Below, piece after piece: positions 63,878-64,000 of a stretch of 64,000 bases of DNA. The notes beneath the pieces were generated by a model that was not told where the DNA came from, ran no database searches, and worked only from the letters and a program-made list of their open reading frames with translations. The DNA is taken from positions 1 through 64,000 of the forward strand of contig JAHHHQ010000045.1 in the NCBI GenBank assembly GCA_019359285.1, written 5' to 3'. The position numbers and the translations under genes are program-made. Source of the DNA: Nodosilinea sp. WJT8-NPBG4. Its GTDB lineage: Bacteria; Cyanobacteriota; Cyanobacteriia; Phormidesmidales; Phormidesmidaceae. Numbering within the stretch: the first letter of the stretch is position 1; the number at the start of each line of letters is the position of its first letter.

Positions 63878-64000
63878 CTACAGCAGCAGTTCTAAAGAAA
63901 CTCCCACGCGGCTGTCTTGGCCAAAGCGAGAGTTTTGCCGCTGAAAATCAGTGCCTAGCCGCAGCTGACGGGTTACGGCATAGCCGATCGCCAGGCTCGT
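63878..64000 (-). CDS. Probable outer-membrane beta-barrel protein, C-terminal fragment
   Basis: The last 40 codons of a frame that enters from beyond the window, ending TAG at 63878-63880. The translation alternates hydrophobic and polar residues (TSLAIGYAVTRQLRLGTDFQ, RVGVSLELLL), typical of the last beta strands of an outer-membrane barrel. Family cannot be decided from this piece. Confidence 0.55.
   Translation of the reverse strand, partial: TSLAIGYAVTRQLRLGTDFQRQNSRFGQDSRVGVSLELLL

Overview
The window looks like chromosome from a filamentous, Leptolyngbya/Nodosilinea-type cyanobacterium. This rests on very frequent GCGATCGC (HIP1) octamers inside and between genes, an acyl-lipid delta-9 desaturase, HemJ, a DnaK2-like chaperone, an intein-split ThyX, a trehalose synthase-maltokinase fusion and many small lineage-type proteins. 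Genus is an inference from gene content and style; no rRNA, tRNA or CRISPR array was seen.

Layout. 1-700: the 3' end of an IS630-type transposase abuts and overlaps the end of a NYN/PIN-like nuclease gene. 800-8.5 kb: desC divergent from a TetR-type regulator with paired palindromes between them; a small LOTUS-like protein; a minus-strand YdcF-PhzF-GNAT operon; a MocR/GntR-aminotransferase. 8.5-16.3 kb: alpha-glucan block (TreS-maltokinase, MalQ, an RsbRD-type histidine kinase, a GT4 glycosyltransferase). 16.5-21.4 kb: ACT protein, DODA-type dioxygenase with a palindrome at its start, a glutathionyl-hydroquinone reductase with an in-frame TGA, TlyA, TPR and FecR proteins and an unlisted 52-codon ORF. 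21.9-28.8 kb: two alpha/beta hydrolases (one with an embedded membrane hairpin) and a GH15/phosphorylase-kinase-like protein. 28.9-33.8 kb: PIN toxin-antitoxin pair, a frameshifted MFS transporter, an EEP hydrolase, an exported metallo-beta-lactamase-fold protein and Nth.

33.8-38.6 kb holds an AT-rich TIR-WD40 gene lying between a decayed 208-bp copy of the cysK 3' end and the intact cysK-rrf2 operon. 38.8-47 kb: M42 peptidase, a vapBC locus with a broken toxin, RsmI, exported and membrane proteins, and thyX with a 444-residue HNH-containing intein. 47-60.4 kb: an exported repeat protein, MscS, a TVP38 protein, an ABC-2 permease pair, a TIR-like protein lacking the catalytic Glu but sharing a helical module with the TIR-WD40 protein, an LRR-kinase, two tandem GIDE-like membrane proteins, HemJ and a large TPR protein. 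60.4-64 kb: a winged-helix protein, the MntA/HepT toxin-antitoxin pair, dnaK, and the end of a probable outer-membrane barrel.

The main anomalies: (1) the TIR-WD40 cargo between cysK repeats, with a probably inactive TIR paralog 17 kb away; (2) a 33-bp dispersed repeat (30/33 identical) inside two unrelated genes in different reading frames; (3) a TetR regulator fused to a degenerate tyrosine-recombinase-like domain; (4) three coding interruptions (hydroquinone reductase TGA, MFS frameshift, vapC frameshift plus loss of an active-site Glu); (5) a tandem duplication over the thyX start that creates an overlapping leader ORF.
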